A stretch of DNA of 64,000 bases from positions 142,855-206,854 of the forward strand of contig NZ_JAPESW010000003.1 in NCBI RefSeq assembly GCF_028527925.1, in the 5' to 3' direction. Positions within the stretch are counted from its first letter, which is position 1. The number at the start of each line of letters is the position of its first letter. Below the pieces are notes generated by a model. That model was not told the DNA's origin and searched no databases. It saw nothing but the letters and a program-made list of their open reading frames with translations. This document shows positions 41,223 through 48,890 of this stretch, in pieces. This DNA comes from Cellulomonas fimi. GTDB taxonomy: Bacteria > Actinomycetota > Actinomycetes > Actinomycetales > Cellulomonadaceae. The position numbers and the translations under genes were made by a program.

Positions 41223-41906
41223 GTGACGACGCTCGGCTTCCGCGGGGTCCTGCTCGACTGGCGCGGCACGCTCGTCGTCGCCCCCACGTACGCCTGGCTG
41301 GTCGCGACCGCGCTGGAGCGGCTCGGGCGGCCGCACGGCGACGACGCCGTCGAGCAGGTCCTCGCGCGCCTGCGCGCGACCGACAGCACACGCGTCGAGT
41401 CGTCGACGATCGACACCGACGCGGCCGAGCACCGCGCGGCGTACGCGCACTGGTTCCGCACCGCCGGGATCGACGACGAGCTCGCCGCGGCGCTGTACGC
41501 GGTCGAGTCGGACGTGTCGCTCGACCCGTTCGCGCACGACGTCGAGCCGCTCCTCGTCGCACTGTCCGACGCCGGGGTGCGAGTCGGCGTCGTGAGCGAC
41601 ATCCACGTCGACCTGCGACCGGTGTTCGCCGCGCACCCGCTGCCGGACGGACGGACGTGGGCCGACCTCGTCGACGTCTGGGCGCTGTCCTTCGAGCTCG
41701 GCGTGGCGAAGCCCGACCCTGCGATCTTCCGCGCCGCGCTCGACGGCCTCGGCCTGCCGGCTGCCGACGTGCTCATGGTCGGGGACCGCGGAGCCTGGGA
41801 CGGGGCGGCCGCCGGGATCGGCATCACCACGCTCGTGCTGCCGCCCCTCGCCCGGCCGGAGGACGCGCGCCTGCACCGTGTGCTGGCGCTCGTGCTGGGC
41901 CGCTGA
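41223..41906 (+). CDS. HAD-superfamily protein with altered motif I
   Basis: 227 residues from GTG 41223. The fold is clear: motif I FRGVLLDWRGTLVV with nucleophile Asp12; motif II VRVGVVSDIHVD (Ser); motif III Lys in ALSFELGVAKPDPAIFRAALDGLGL; motif IV VLMVGDRGAWDGAAAGIGI. The second Asp of the usual DxD is Arg14. That Asp is the general acid/base in HAD phosphatases, so phosphatase activity is doubtful; dehalogenases and other HAD hydrolases also lack it. Substrate unknown. Confidence 0.88.
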   Translation: MTTLGFRGVLLDWRGTLVVAPTYAWLVATALERLGRPHGDDAVEQVLARLRATDSTRVESSTIDTDAAEHRAAYAHWFRTAGIDDELAAALYAVESDVSLDPFAHDVEPLLVALSDAGVRVGVVSDIHVDLRPVFAAHPLPDGRTWADLVDVWALSFELGVAKPDPAIFRAALDGLGLPAADVLMVGDRGAWDGAAAGIGITTLVLPPLARPEDARLHRVLALVLGR

Positions 41907-42022
41907 GACGCCCGTGACCGCGGCACGCCCGTCGACAGGACGTCACTCCTGTCGCTCGCGGCGCGCGGCGCTGTGGCACGCGCCTCGTCGGGCCCTCGCG
42001 ACGTCCCCTAGCACCACACATA

Positions 42023-42097
42023 CCAACTAGTCGGTTGGGTCTTCCGTGCGCGCCTCTCCGCGCGTAACGTCACCGATGACACGAGTCGTCGACTCGT
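42023..42097 (+). promoter_or_regulatory. Two palindromes upstream of the cutinase gene
   Basis: CCAAC (42023-42027)-TAGTCG-GTTGG (42034-42038) resembles a TetR-type site, and ACGAGTCG-T-CGACTCGT (42081-42097) is a perfect 17-base inverted repeat 24 bases before the ATG. No regulator gene adjoins. Two different symmetric sites suggest two inputs on this gene. The rest of the 214-base gap holds nothing recognised. Confidence 0.5.
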
Positions 42098-42120
42098 CCG
42101 ACTCCTGGGAAGGCACGTCG

Positions 42121-42996
42121 ATGAAGATCCGACCCTCCGGAGGCCGTCTCGCCACCGTCCTGCTCGCCGCCGCCCTGGCCGGGATCGCCCCGGCCGGCGC
42201 CTCCCCTGCGCTCGCCGCCGACAACCCCTACGAGCGCGGCCCCGCACCCACCACCGCGTCCGTCGAGGCCGTGCGCGGGCCGTTCGCCACGTCGTCCACG
42301 TCCGTGTCCCGGTTCCTGGTGAGCGGGTTCGGCGGCGGGACGATCTACTACCCGACCGACCGTTCGCAGGGCACGTTCGGCGCCGTCGCCGTCTCGCCCG
42401 GGTACACCGCGCGGCAGTCGAGCATCGCCTGGCTCGGCGACCGGATCGCGTCCCAAGGGTTCGTCGTCTTCACGATCGACACCATCACCACGTCCGACCA
42501 GCCGTCATCGCGCGGCGACCAGCTCCTCGCCGCGCTGCGGTACCTCACCACGAGCAGCGCGGTGCGCGACCGCGTCGACGCCTCCCGGCTCGCCGTCGCC
42601 GGCCACTCGATGGGCGGCGGAGGCACGCTCGAGGCCGCGAAGGACGACCCGTCGCTGCGCGCGGCGATCGCGCTCACGCCGTGGAACCTCGACAAGACCT
42701 GGCCCGAGGTGAGCACGCCCACGCTGGTCGTCGGGGCGCAGAACGACTCGATCGCACCCGTGACGACCCACTCCGAGCCGTTCTACGCGTCGCTCCCGGC
42801 GACGACGCCGCGGACCTACGTCGAGCTGCGCGGCGCGAGCCACTTCGCGCCCAACACGTCGAACACGCCCATCGCCCGCAACACCATCGCGTGGCTCAAG
42901 CGGTTCGTCGACCAGGACACCCGGTACACGCAGTTCCTCTGCCCGCCGCCGTCCGGCCTCGCCTACTCCGAGGTCCGCAGCAGCTGCCCGTTCTGA
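42121..42996 (+). CDS. Secreted cutinase/polyester hydrolase (PET-hydrolase homologue)
   Basis: 291 residues. Signal peptide about 1-33 (SPALA-A). The mature protein begins [22 protein letters not shown] and continues [19 protein letters not shown], very like Thermobifida cutinases TfCut2/LCC from memory. Catalytic triad: Ser163 (GHSMGGGG), Asp209 (AQNDSIAP), His241 (GASHFAPN). Tyr95 (SPGYTA), Met164 and Trp188 (LTPWNL) line the known substrate groove. A C-terminal disulfide (Cys274-Cys289, [10 protein letters not shown]...SSCPF) is conserved. It cleaves cutin and short esters and may act on polyethylene terephthalate (family knowledge; activity untested). SD CTGGGAAGG. A perfect 13-bp hairpin follows. 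Confidence 0.95.
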   Translation: MKIRPSGGRLATVLLAAALAGIAPAGASPALAADNPYERGPAPTTASVEAVRGPFATSSTSVSRFLVSGFGGGTIYYPTDRSQGTFGAVAVSPGYTARQSSIAWLGDRIASQGFVVFTIDTITTSDQPSSRGDQLLAALRYLTTSSAVRDRVDASRLAVAGHSMGGGGTLEAAKDDPSLRAAIALTPWNLDKTWPEVSTPTLVVGAQNDSIAPVTTHSEPFYASLPATTPRTYVELRGASHFAPNTSNTPIARNTIAWLKRFVDQDTRYTQFLCPPPSGLAYSEVRSSCPF

Positions 42997-43004
42997 CGGT
43001 CCCC

Positions 43005-43035
43005 GTCTCCCCGCAGGGCTAACCTGCGGGGAGAC
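43005..43035 (+). terminator. Perfect 13-bp terminator hairpin after the cutinase
   Basis: GTCTCCCCGCAGG (43005-43017) pairs exactly with CCTGCGGGGAGAC (43023-43035) around the loop GCTAA, starting nine bases after the stop codon. Confidence 0.85.
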
Positions 43036-43058
43036 GCACCGCGGACGACGGAGGACGC

Positions 43059-43226
43059 ATGGACGACGCACCGGCACCACAGGCCGACCCACGCGCGCGC
43101 TGGGCCACGCTGCCCGAGCCGGTGCGGATCGCCGACACCATCACCTCGCAGGCCAGCAGCGACGCGCCCGACCCGGTGATGGGCCGCGACACCGAGACGG
43201 AGTTCATGCTCCGCAACGCCGGCTGA
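43059..43226 (+). CDS. Small conserved-looking protein, 55 aa
   Basis: ATG 43059 follows GGAGG. The 55-residue product reads MDDAPAPQADPRARWATLPEPVRI, then ADTITSQASSDAPDPVMGRD, and ends TETEFMLRNAG. It is soluble and acidic, with no signal or membrane segment. Codon bias is strongly coding. Similar short proteins with an RW-x-x-LP-x-x-V start and a DTE-x-L-R-x-AG end seem familiar from actinobacteria (weak recall). Function unknown. It lies between a terminator and a membrane-protein gene. Confidence 0.6.
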   Translation: MDDAPAPQADPRARWATLPEPVRIADTITSQASSDAPDPVMGRDTETEFMLRNAG

Positions 43227-43315
43227 CGAGAGTTCCCCGAACGCCCGCGCCGCGTGCGGTGGGGGCGCTACCTGCGGGTCCACGAGCACGCCACGGATCC
43301 CAGGGAAGGCCGGCG

Positions 43316-43993
43316 ATGACGCGGACGACGCACCCGACCGTTCGCGTGCACGCGACGCCCGGCGATCGTCTCCTCAGGCGCTGGCTCTCGTTCGGCGGGC
43401 TGCTCACGGCGATCGGAGCGGGCAACCTCGTCGCCGCCCTCAACTGGAACGCGATCAGCCGCGGCACCGGGGACTTCCGGGCGGTCGCGGCGACGGACCG
43501 GTACGCGATCTGGGGCTTCCTGTTCCTGGTGCTCGGTCAGGCCGTCATGACGCGGCGGACGATCCTCGAGTCGCGACGTGCGGACGACGTCGCGGAGGTG
43601 CCCGTCGACGACGACACGGCCACCCGCGCCCGCGCCGCTGCGACCCCGCCCGGCGAGCCGCGCGTGCCGGTCGACGACCTCGACGCGGCTCCCCGCCTCG
43701 CTCCGGCGCGGTGGCGACGCGTCCTGACGGGCTGGGCGGTCGCGGGCGCGGTGCTGGCGGCGGTGAGAGGCGTCTGGTTGGTCGCCGAGTGGGCCAACCA
43801 CTGGTACGTCGCCGAGCGTTTCTACGCCGTGCACCTCGATCCGTCGGACCCCGCGGACGCCGGCTACTCCGACATCGCGCGGCTGCTGGAGTCGGGCAAC
43901 GAGGCGCTGGTCACAGGTGTCGTGCTGCTCGTCGTCGCCGGCGGACTCGTCGTCGCCGCTCGACTCCTGCGCCGCACGCGCACGACGCTCTGA
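43316..43993 (+). CDS. Membrane protein of unknown function
   Basis: 225 residues from ATG 43316 (AGGGAAGG upstream). Four hydrophobic segments: two near the N-terminus (LSFGGLLTAIGAGNLVAAL; YAIWGFLFLVLGQAVM), a charged cytoplasmic loop of ~65 residues, then VLTGWAVAGAVLAAVRGVWLV and NEALVTGVVLLVVAGGLVVAARLL. No family motif is recognised. Between the last two helices is a polar stretch rich in Tyr and Asp (WYVAERFYAVHLDPSDPADAGYSD), probably extracellular. Confidence 0.65.
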   Translation: MTRTTHPTVRVHATPGDRLLRRWLSFGGLLTAIGAGNLVAALNWNAISRGTGDFRAVAATDRYAIWGFLFLVLGQAVMTRRTILESRRADDVAEVPVDDDTATRARAAATPPGEPRVPVDDLDAAPRLAPARWRRVLTGWAVAGAVLAAVRGVWLVAEWANHWYVAERFYAVHLDPSDPADAGYSDIARLLESGNEALVTGVVLLVVAGGLVVAARLLRRTRTTL

Positions 43994-44029
43994 CCCCGAC
44001 GGCCGCCGACGCGGGACCTCCGCGAGCGA

Positions 44030-44047
44030 TATCTTGACGTCAAGATA
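44030..44047. promoter_or_regulatory. 18-bp perfect palindrome before tam
   Basis: TATCTTGACGTCAAGATA (44030-44047), 26 bases before the tam start, is fully symmetric. In Streptomyces coelicolor, tam is controlled by the MarR-family regulator TamR, which responds to trans-aconitate and related acids; a MarR-type site here would fit. No marR gene adjoins. Confidence 0.65.
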
Positions 44048-44073
44048 AGTCTCGTCGACGTCGGAGGTCGGCT

Positions 44074-44877
44074 GTGTGGGACCCCCAGCAGTACGCGCTC
44101 TTCGCCTCGCACCGTGGGCGGCCCTTCGCCGACCTGCTGGCACGCGTGGGCGCCGAGCAGCCGCGGCTCGTCGTGGACCTCGGATGCGGCGACGGGCCGC
44201 TGACGCTGAGCCTGACGCGGCGCTGGCCCGGGGCACGCGTCGTCGGGCTCGACTCCTCGCCGCAGGTGCTCGACGCCGCCCGTGCGCTGGACACGGACGA
44301 TCGGGTCGAGTGGGTGCAGGTGCGGGCCGAGGAGTGGGACCCGACGACGCTCGGCGCGCCGGTCGACGTGCTCGTCACCAACGCGGCGCTCCAGTGGGTG
44401 CCGGGACACCTGGATCTGCTGCCGCGCTGGGCCGACGCGCTTGCTGACGACGGCTGGTTCGCGATGCAGGTGCCCTCGAACTTCGACGCACCGTCACACG
44501 CGCTCATGCGCCAGGTCGCCGCCCGCCACCCGCGCGCCGACCACCTGCTCCCGGTCCTGCACCGCGCCGCCGCGGTCGCCGCACCGGCCGAGTACCTGGG
44601 GGCGCTCGCGTCGCTCGGGCTCGAGGTGGACGTCTGGCAGACGACGTACGAGCACGTGCTGGACCCCGGCGGCGCGCAGCGCTCCCCCGTGCTCGAGTGG
44701 GTGCGCGGCACGGGGCTGCGGCCCGTGCTCGACGTGCTCACCGACGACGCCGAGCGTGCCGCGTTCCTCGACGACTACACCGCCGCGCTCGACGCGGCGT
44801 ACCCGCGCGAGCCGTGGGGCGTCGTGCTCGGGTTCACGCGCACGTTCGCCGTCGGGCACCGGCTGTCGCGTCCGTGA
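44074..44877 (+). CDS. tam: Trans-aconitate 2-methyltransferase-like enzyme
   Basis: 267 residues from GTG 44074 (CGGAGG upstream). It begins MWDPQQYALFASHRGRPFADLLARVG, the Tam N-terminus (W-x-P-x-x-Y-x-x-F...R.RPF.DL), then VVDLGCGDGPLTLSLTRRWPGARVVGLDSSPQVL for SAM binding and LVTNAALQWVPGHLDLLPRWADALADDGWFAMQVPSNFDAPSHALMR. Tam methylates trans-aconitate, which forms spontaneously from cis-aconitate and inhibits aconitase. Strong match by motif order and length. The palindrome upstream supports regulation by a MarR-type protein. Confidence 0.93.
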   Translation: MWDPQQYALFASHRGRPFADLLARVGAEQPRLVVDLGCGDGPLTLSLTRRWPGARVVGLDSSPQVLDAARALDTDDRVEWVQVRAEEWDPTTLGAPVDVLVTNAALQWVPGHLDLLPRWADALADDGWFAMQVPSNFDAPSHALMRQVAARHPRADHLLPVLHRAAAVAAPAEYLGALASLGLEVDVWQTTYEHVLDPGGAQRSPVLEWVRGTGLRPVLDVLTDDAERAAFLDDYTAALDAAYPREPWGVVLGFTRTFAVGHRLSRP

Positions 44878-44975
44878 CGACCGGTGCACGGGTCGGTGTC
44901 CGCGCAGCCACGCGGCGACACCACGACGCCGCGCCCTCCGGCGGCGGTGCGCATCGCCGGCCCTACGCTCGAGCG

Positions 44976-45380
44976 GTGCTCCGCCTCACCGACGCCCAGC
45001 TCGCGTTCGTCACCGAGCGCCATCTCGCGACGCTCACGACGCTGCGTGCCGACGGGACCCCGCACGTCGTCCCGGTCGGGTTCACCTGGGACGAGATCGC
45101 GGGCGTGACCCGCACGACGACCGGGCCGCGCAGCGTCAAGGCGGCCAACGTGCGCCGCGCGGCCGAGAGCGGTCGCGCCGCACGGGCCGCGCTCTGCCAG
45201 GTCGACGGCCGGCGCTGGCTCACGCTGGAGGGCGAGATCACCGTCGTCGACGAGCCGGGCGAGCTCGCCGACGCGCTCCACCGGTACGCCGAGCGGTACC
45301 GACCGCCGCGGCCGGGCGTCGAGCGCGTCGTCCTGCGCCTCGCGGCCGACCGCGTCATGTCGTCGCGCGACCTCCGCTGA
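44976..45380 (+). CDS. PPOX-class F420-dependent enzyme
   Basis: 134 residues from GTG 44976. LTDAQLAFVTERHLATLTTLRADGTPHVVPVGFTWDEIAGVTRTTTGPRSVKAANVRRAAESGRAARAALCQVDGRRWLTLEGEITVVDEPGELADALHRYAERY is the compact split-barrel flavin/deazaflavin reductase fold with the Rv1155-like pattern (LATL-x-T-x-R-x-DG-x-PHVVPVGF; K-x-x-N). These use coenzyme F420 rather than FMN in actinobacteria. Substrate unknown. TACGCT at 44964-44969 suggests a -10 for a leaderless transcript. Confidence 0.9.
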   Translation: MLRLTDAQLAFVTERHLATLTTLRADGTPHVVPVGFTWDEIAGVTRTTTGPRSVKAANVRRAAESGRAARAALCQVDGRRWLTLEGEITVVDEPGELADALHRYAERYRPPRPGVERVVLRLAADRVMSSRDLR

Positions 45381-45441
45381 CCTGCTGAGCACCGGACACG
45401 CCTGGTCGCGCGCCGAGCGACGGCCGCGACGCCGGAAGGGC

Positions 45442-46632
45442 TCAGACGAGCACGACGTCGTCGCGGGCGACCACCCGGCCGCGCGACACCACGAGGGCGC
45501 GCGGCGGGACGCGGACGAGCGCGTCGGGGACGTTCTCGGCGTCGAGCAGCACGAGGTCGCCGGGGGCGCCGACGACGAGGTCGTGCACGTCGCGCCCGAC
45601 GAAGGCGGCGGCGGACGACGTCGCGAGCCGGACGGCACCGGTGAGGTCGTCGTCGGTGCGCAGCCCGTGCAGGCGCGCGAAGCCGAGGGCGATGCGCAGC
45701 AGGTCCCCGTCGCCGAACGGGGACCACAGGTCGCGGATGCCGTCGGTGCCGAGACCGACGGGGATGCTGCGCTCACGCATGCCGCGCCATGGGAGCGGTG
45801 CGGTGCCGACGGGTGCGACGGTCGCCCAGCCGATCCCGGCGTCGCGGAGCTCGTGGAGCAGGTCCTCCTGGCGGCCGGCGGGGAGCTCGCCGAGCGCGAA
45901 GCCGTGCGACACGGTCACCTTGCCGTGCAGACCGGCGCGGCGCGTGCGCTCGACGATCAGCTCGACCTGGAACGCGCCGAGGTCGCCGCGGTCGTGCAGG
46001 TGCACGTCGACGCCGACGGCGCGCCGCTCGGCGATCTCGAACAGCCCGTCGAGCTGCGCGACGGGGTCGCGGTCGATGCCCGCGGGGTCGAGCCCGCCGA
46101 CGTGCGTGGCGCCGGCGGCGGCGGCCTCGTCGAGCAGGCGGAGCACGCCGGGCCGCCGGACGACGCCGTCCTGCGGGAACGCGACGACCTCGACCTCGAC
46201 GGCGCCGCCGAGCTCCTCGGCCGCGGTCCGGACGTGCTCGATGCCGCGCAGCCCGACGCCCAGGTCGACGTCGACGTGGGTGCGCGTGGCCGTCGTGCCG
46301 TGGCGGACGAACTCGCGCAGCACCGCGGCTGTCGACGCGACCGACGGGATCCCGTAGCGGTCGCGCTCGGCGCGCTCGTGCGCGATGCGGCCCTGCGTCG
46401 TCGCCTCGCCGCCGTAGGACACCCACGACTGGCCCCACCACGACTTGTCGACGTGCGCGTGCGCGTTCACGAACCCGGGCAGCGCGAGCAGGCCACGCCC
46501 GTCGACGACCTCGGCACCCTCCGGCGCGACGGCCGTACCCGCGGGGACGACCGCGCTCACGACGCCGTCCGTCACCACGACGTCGGACGGTTCGGTTCCC
46601 CACGGACGGACGTTGCTCACGACGAGGTGCAT
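45442..46632 (-). CDS. Amidohydrolase, cytosine-deaminase-like
   Basis: 396 residues. GFVNAHAHVDKSWWG holds the first metal ligands His58 and His60. TRTHVDVD, GVDVHLHDRGD, VTVSHGFALG and IPVGLGTDGIRDLWSPFGDGDLL give the remaining His and Asp of the amidohydrolase barrel. GDLVLLDAENVPDALVRVPPRALVVSRGRVVARDD is the C-terminal beta-sandwich. It resembles cytosine deaminase and N-isopropylammelide isopropylamidohydrolase-type enzymes; the exact heterocycle is unknown. It diverges from the HAD gene at 46750. Confidence 0.9.
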   Translation of the reverse strand: MHLVVSNVRPWGTEPSDVVVTDGVVSAVVPAGTAVAPEGAEVVDGRGLLALPGFVNAHAHVDKSWWGQSWVSYGGEATTQGRIAHERAERDRYGIPSVASTAAVLREFVRHGTTATRTHVDVDLGVGLRGIEHVRTAAEELGGAVEVEVVAFPQDGVVRRPGVLRLLDEAAAAGATHVGGLDPAGIDRDPVAQLDGLFEIAERRAVGVDVHLHDRGDLGAFQVELIVERTRRAGLHGKVTVSHGFALGELPAGRQEDLLHELRDAGIGWATVAPVGTAPLPWRGMRERSIPVGLGTDGIRDLWSPFGDGDLLRIALGFARLHGLRTDDDLTGAVRLATSSAAAFVGRDVHDLVVGAPGDLVLLDAENVPDALVRVPPRALVVSRGRVVARDDVVLV

Positions 46633-46749
46633 GCGACCGACGGTAACCCGGCCCGACGCGCGGTCCGGCGGGCCGCCGGGAGCCGGGCGGGGACGGCTCG
46701 CGAGCCGGACGACCGGGCACGACGGCCCGACGCCTGGTTCGCTACCGGG

Positions 46750-47433
46750 ATGGCTCCCCCGCTCACCTCCCCGTCCGACGCCTGGAGCGTCGAGTGCCGC
46801 GGCGTGCTCTTCGACGTCGACGGCACGCTCGTCGACTCGGCGGACGCGATCCGCTCGGCGTGGCGCTGGCTCGCGGAGACGATCGGGATCGACCCGGAGC
46901 CCATCGTCGCGGCGTCGGTCGCCGCCCGCGCGCAGGACCTGGTCGACCGGTTCGTGCCGCCGGACTTGCAGGCGCGCGCGCTCGACCTGTCCCGTGAGGC
47001 CGGTCTCGCCGCCGCGGCCTCGGTCGTCGCGCTGCCCGGTGCCGCCGCGCTGCTCGACGCCCTACCGACGACGGCGTGGGGCTGCGTGACGTCGGGCCGT
47101 GAGCAGATCGTCACGACCCGGCTGCGCGCGGCGGGGCTGCCGATCCCGTCGGTGTTCGTGACGTCGGAGGACGTGTCCCGCGGCAAGCCCGACCCCGAGC
47201 CGTACCTGCGCGGTGCGGCCGTCCTGGACCTCGACCCCGCGGACTGCCTCGCGTTCGAGGACACGACGGACGGCGTCGCGTCGGCGCGCGGGGCGGGCAT
47301 GCCCGTCGTCGCGGTGGTGGGGACGTTCGAGGCCGATGCGCTGGCCGCGGCGGGTGCGACGTCGCTCGTGCACGACCTGCGCTGCCTGTCGGTCGACGCC
47401 ACCGACGGCCTCCTCCGGGTGACCGCCCGATGA
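46750..47433 (+). CDS. HAD phosphatase, beta-phosphoglucomutase/sugar-phosphatase type
   Basis: 227 residues from ATG 46750. Motif I CRGVLFDVDGTLVDSADAI has both Asp22 and Asp24; the helical cap follows; motif II is CVTSGREQIVTTRL; Lys in VSRGKPDPEPYLRGAAVL is motif III; FEDTTDGVASARGAGMPVVAV is motif IV. A sugar phosphate is the likely substrate (YfbT/GS1-like). This is a normal active-site set, unlike the HAD protein at 41223. The stop overlaps the GNAT start (ATGA). Confidence 0.92.
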   Translation: MAPPLTSPSDAWSVECRGVLFDVDGTLVDSADAIRSAWRWLAETIGIDPEPIVAASVAARAQDLVDRFVPPDLQARALDLSREAGLAAAASVVALPGAAALLDALPTTAWGCVTSGREQIVTTRLRAAGLPIPSVFVTSEDVSRGKPDPEPYLRGAAVLDLDPADCLAFEDTTDGVASARGAGMPVVAVVGTFEADALAAAGATSLVHDLRCLSVDATDGLLRVTAR

Positions 47434-48095
47434 CGCGCGGCTCGCTGCCGTCGTCCCGGAGCGGGCGCCCGACGACCCGCCGCACGCTGCCCGCGCCCGG
47501 CCGGCTGTCGCGCGGACCGCTCGGCGCCCGCGGCACGGTGCCCACGGCACGGCGTGTCGCGACGCTCGGGCCGTGGCGCGCGTCGGACGCCGAGGCGCTG
47601 GCCGCGGCCGTGGCCGAGAGCCCGGACCTCGTGCTGCAGCTGGGCGGCGGCGCGGTGCCGAGCGTCGACGACGCGCGCGACCTCATCGAGAGCCAGCTCG
47701 TGCAGTCGGCGGACCCGACGTGGGCCTTCGCGGTGCGCGTCGACGGGCGCGCGGTCGGGCACGTCGCGCTCGCGCACGTCGAGCACCGGCACGCGACGGC
47801 GTGGGTGTCCTACTGGCTCACGGCGAGCGAGCGGGGTCGTGGGCTCGCGACGCGGGCGGTCGCGTCGGTCGCGCGGTTCGCGTTCGACGACCTCGGGCTG
47901 TTCCGGCTCGAGCTCGGGCACCGGGTGAACAACCCCGCGTCGTGCCGCGTCGCGACGGGTGCCGGGTTCGCGCCGGAGGGCGTCGAGCGCGCGAAGCTGC
48001 GGTACGGCGACGAGCGCTTCGACGTCGAGACGCACGCGCGGCTGGCGTCCGACCCCGACCCGGGTGTGGCGCTCCTCACGCTGAACGCGGGGTGA
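47430..48095 (+). CDS. GNAT acetyltransferase
   Basis: The frame from ATG 47430 gives 221 residues; the first ~35 are Arg/Pro-rich and unlike the family, so GTG 47538 may be the real start even though the ATGA overlap favours 47430. Domain: RVATLGPWRASDAEALAAAVAESPDLVLQLGG...WAFAVRVDGRAVGHVALAHVEHRHATAWVSYWLTASERGRGLATRAVASVARFAFDDLGLFRLELGHRVNNPASCRVATGAGFAPEGVERAKLRYGDERFDVETHARL, a RimJ/RimL-type GNAT with the RGRGLATRA acetyl-CoA loop. Substrate unknown. Confidence 0.88.
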   Translation: MTRGSLPSSRSGRPTTRRTLPAPGRLSRGPLGARGTVPTARRVATLGPWRASDAEALAAAVAESPDLVLQLGGGAVPSVDDARDLIESQLVQSADPTWAFAVRVDGRAVGHVALAHVEHRHATAWVSYWLTASERGRGLATRAVASVARFAFDDLGLFRLELGHRVNNPASCRVATGAGFAPEGVERAKLRYGDERFDVETHARLASDPDPGVALLTLNAG

Positions 48096-48112
48096 ACAGG
48101 CACCGACGCCGA

Positions 48113-48141
48113 TTGCACTGAGTGCAACGGTGCACTTAGTG
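48113..48141. promoter_or_regulatory. Paired operators before the TetR-MMPL operon
   Basis: TTGCACTGAGTGCAA (48113-48127) is a perfect 15-base palindrome; a second CACT-T-AGTG core lies at 48133-48141, 17 bp on. The TetR GTG start follows at 48150. Autorepression of TetR and the transporter is the simple reading. Confidence 0.75.
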
Positions 48142-48149
48142 TCGCAAGC

Positions 48150-48845
48150 GTGACCATCGGACGACGCGCCGCGCTGCGGGAGAAGCACCACCGCGCGATC
48201 GTCGACGCCGCCGCGGCCCTCATGCAGGAGACGGGCGGCACGGCCTTCACCGTCGACGAGCTCGCGCACCGCGCGGACGTCTCGCGCCGCACCGTCTTCA
48301 ACCACTTCGAGTCGCTCGACGAGATCGTCATCACCGTCTGCAGCGACATCCTCGGCACGGTCGTCGACACCTTCGAGTCGCACACCGCACCCGACGCCGA
48401 CGCGACGATGTTCGACGAGCTCGCGCACGCGCTGCGGTCGACCGACCTCGTCACCCCCATCGCCTACCTGACCCGCGTGCTCGGCAAGGACTCCGACGAC
48501 GAGCTCACCCCGCGCCACGCCGCCCTCATCGGGCGCGCGTTCACCGAGGTCAGCGGCCGCATGTCCGCCGAGCTCCTGCGCCGCCACCACGACGCCGACG
48601 AGCTCGACGTGCGCCTGCTCGTCGGGTCGCTCATGAGCGGCGCGCTCGTCCTGCACGGCTACTGGCACCAGGCCACCGGCGGCGCGGACGACGCCCGCTC
48701 CCGCCAGGTCTGGGCCGACCTCGTCGAACGTCTCCTCGCCGCCGCCCGCACGGGCTACGGCGCGGCGACCGGCACCCCGACGGGCACCCCGTCCGACACC
48801 CCGACGGGCACCCCGCCCGGCGCCCCCACGCCGATCTCGCACTGA
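48150..48845 (+). CDS. TetR-family regulator of the MMPL transporter
   Basis: 231 residues from GTG 48150. LREKHHRAIVDAAAALMQETGGTAFTVDELAHRADVSRRTVFNHFESLDEIVITVCSDILG is the DNA-binding domain; the rest is the all-helical ligand domain. The C-terminus adds a low-complexity tail, GTPTGTPSDTPTGTPPGAPTP, from tandem GGCACCCCGACG-like units. It precedes the MMPL gene by 45 bases in the same direction, so it is very likely its local repressor, induced by the exported compound (inference). Confidence 0.9.
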   Translation: MTIGRRAALREKHHRAIVDAAAALMQETGGTAFTVDELAHRADVSRRTVFNHFESLDEIVITVCSDILGTVVDTFESHTAPDADATMFDELAHALRSTDLVTPIAYLTRVLGKDSDDELTPRHAALIGRAFTEVSGRMSAELLRRHHDADELDVRLLVGSLMSGALVLHGYWHQATGGADDARSRQVWADLVERLLAAARTGYGAATGTPTGTPSDTPTGTPPGAPTPISH

Positions 48846-48890
48846 CCGACCGGCACCGCACCGACATCCGTCCGACCGGAGAGACCCACC

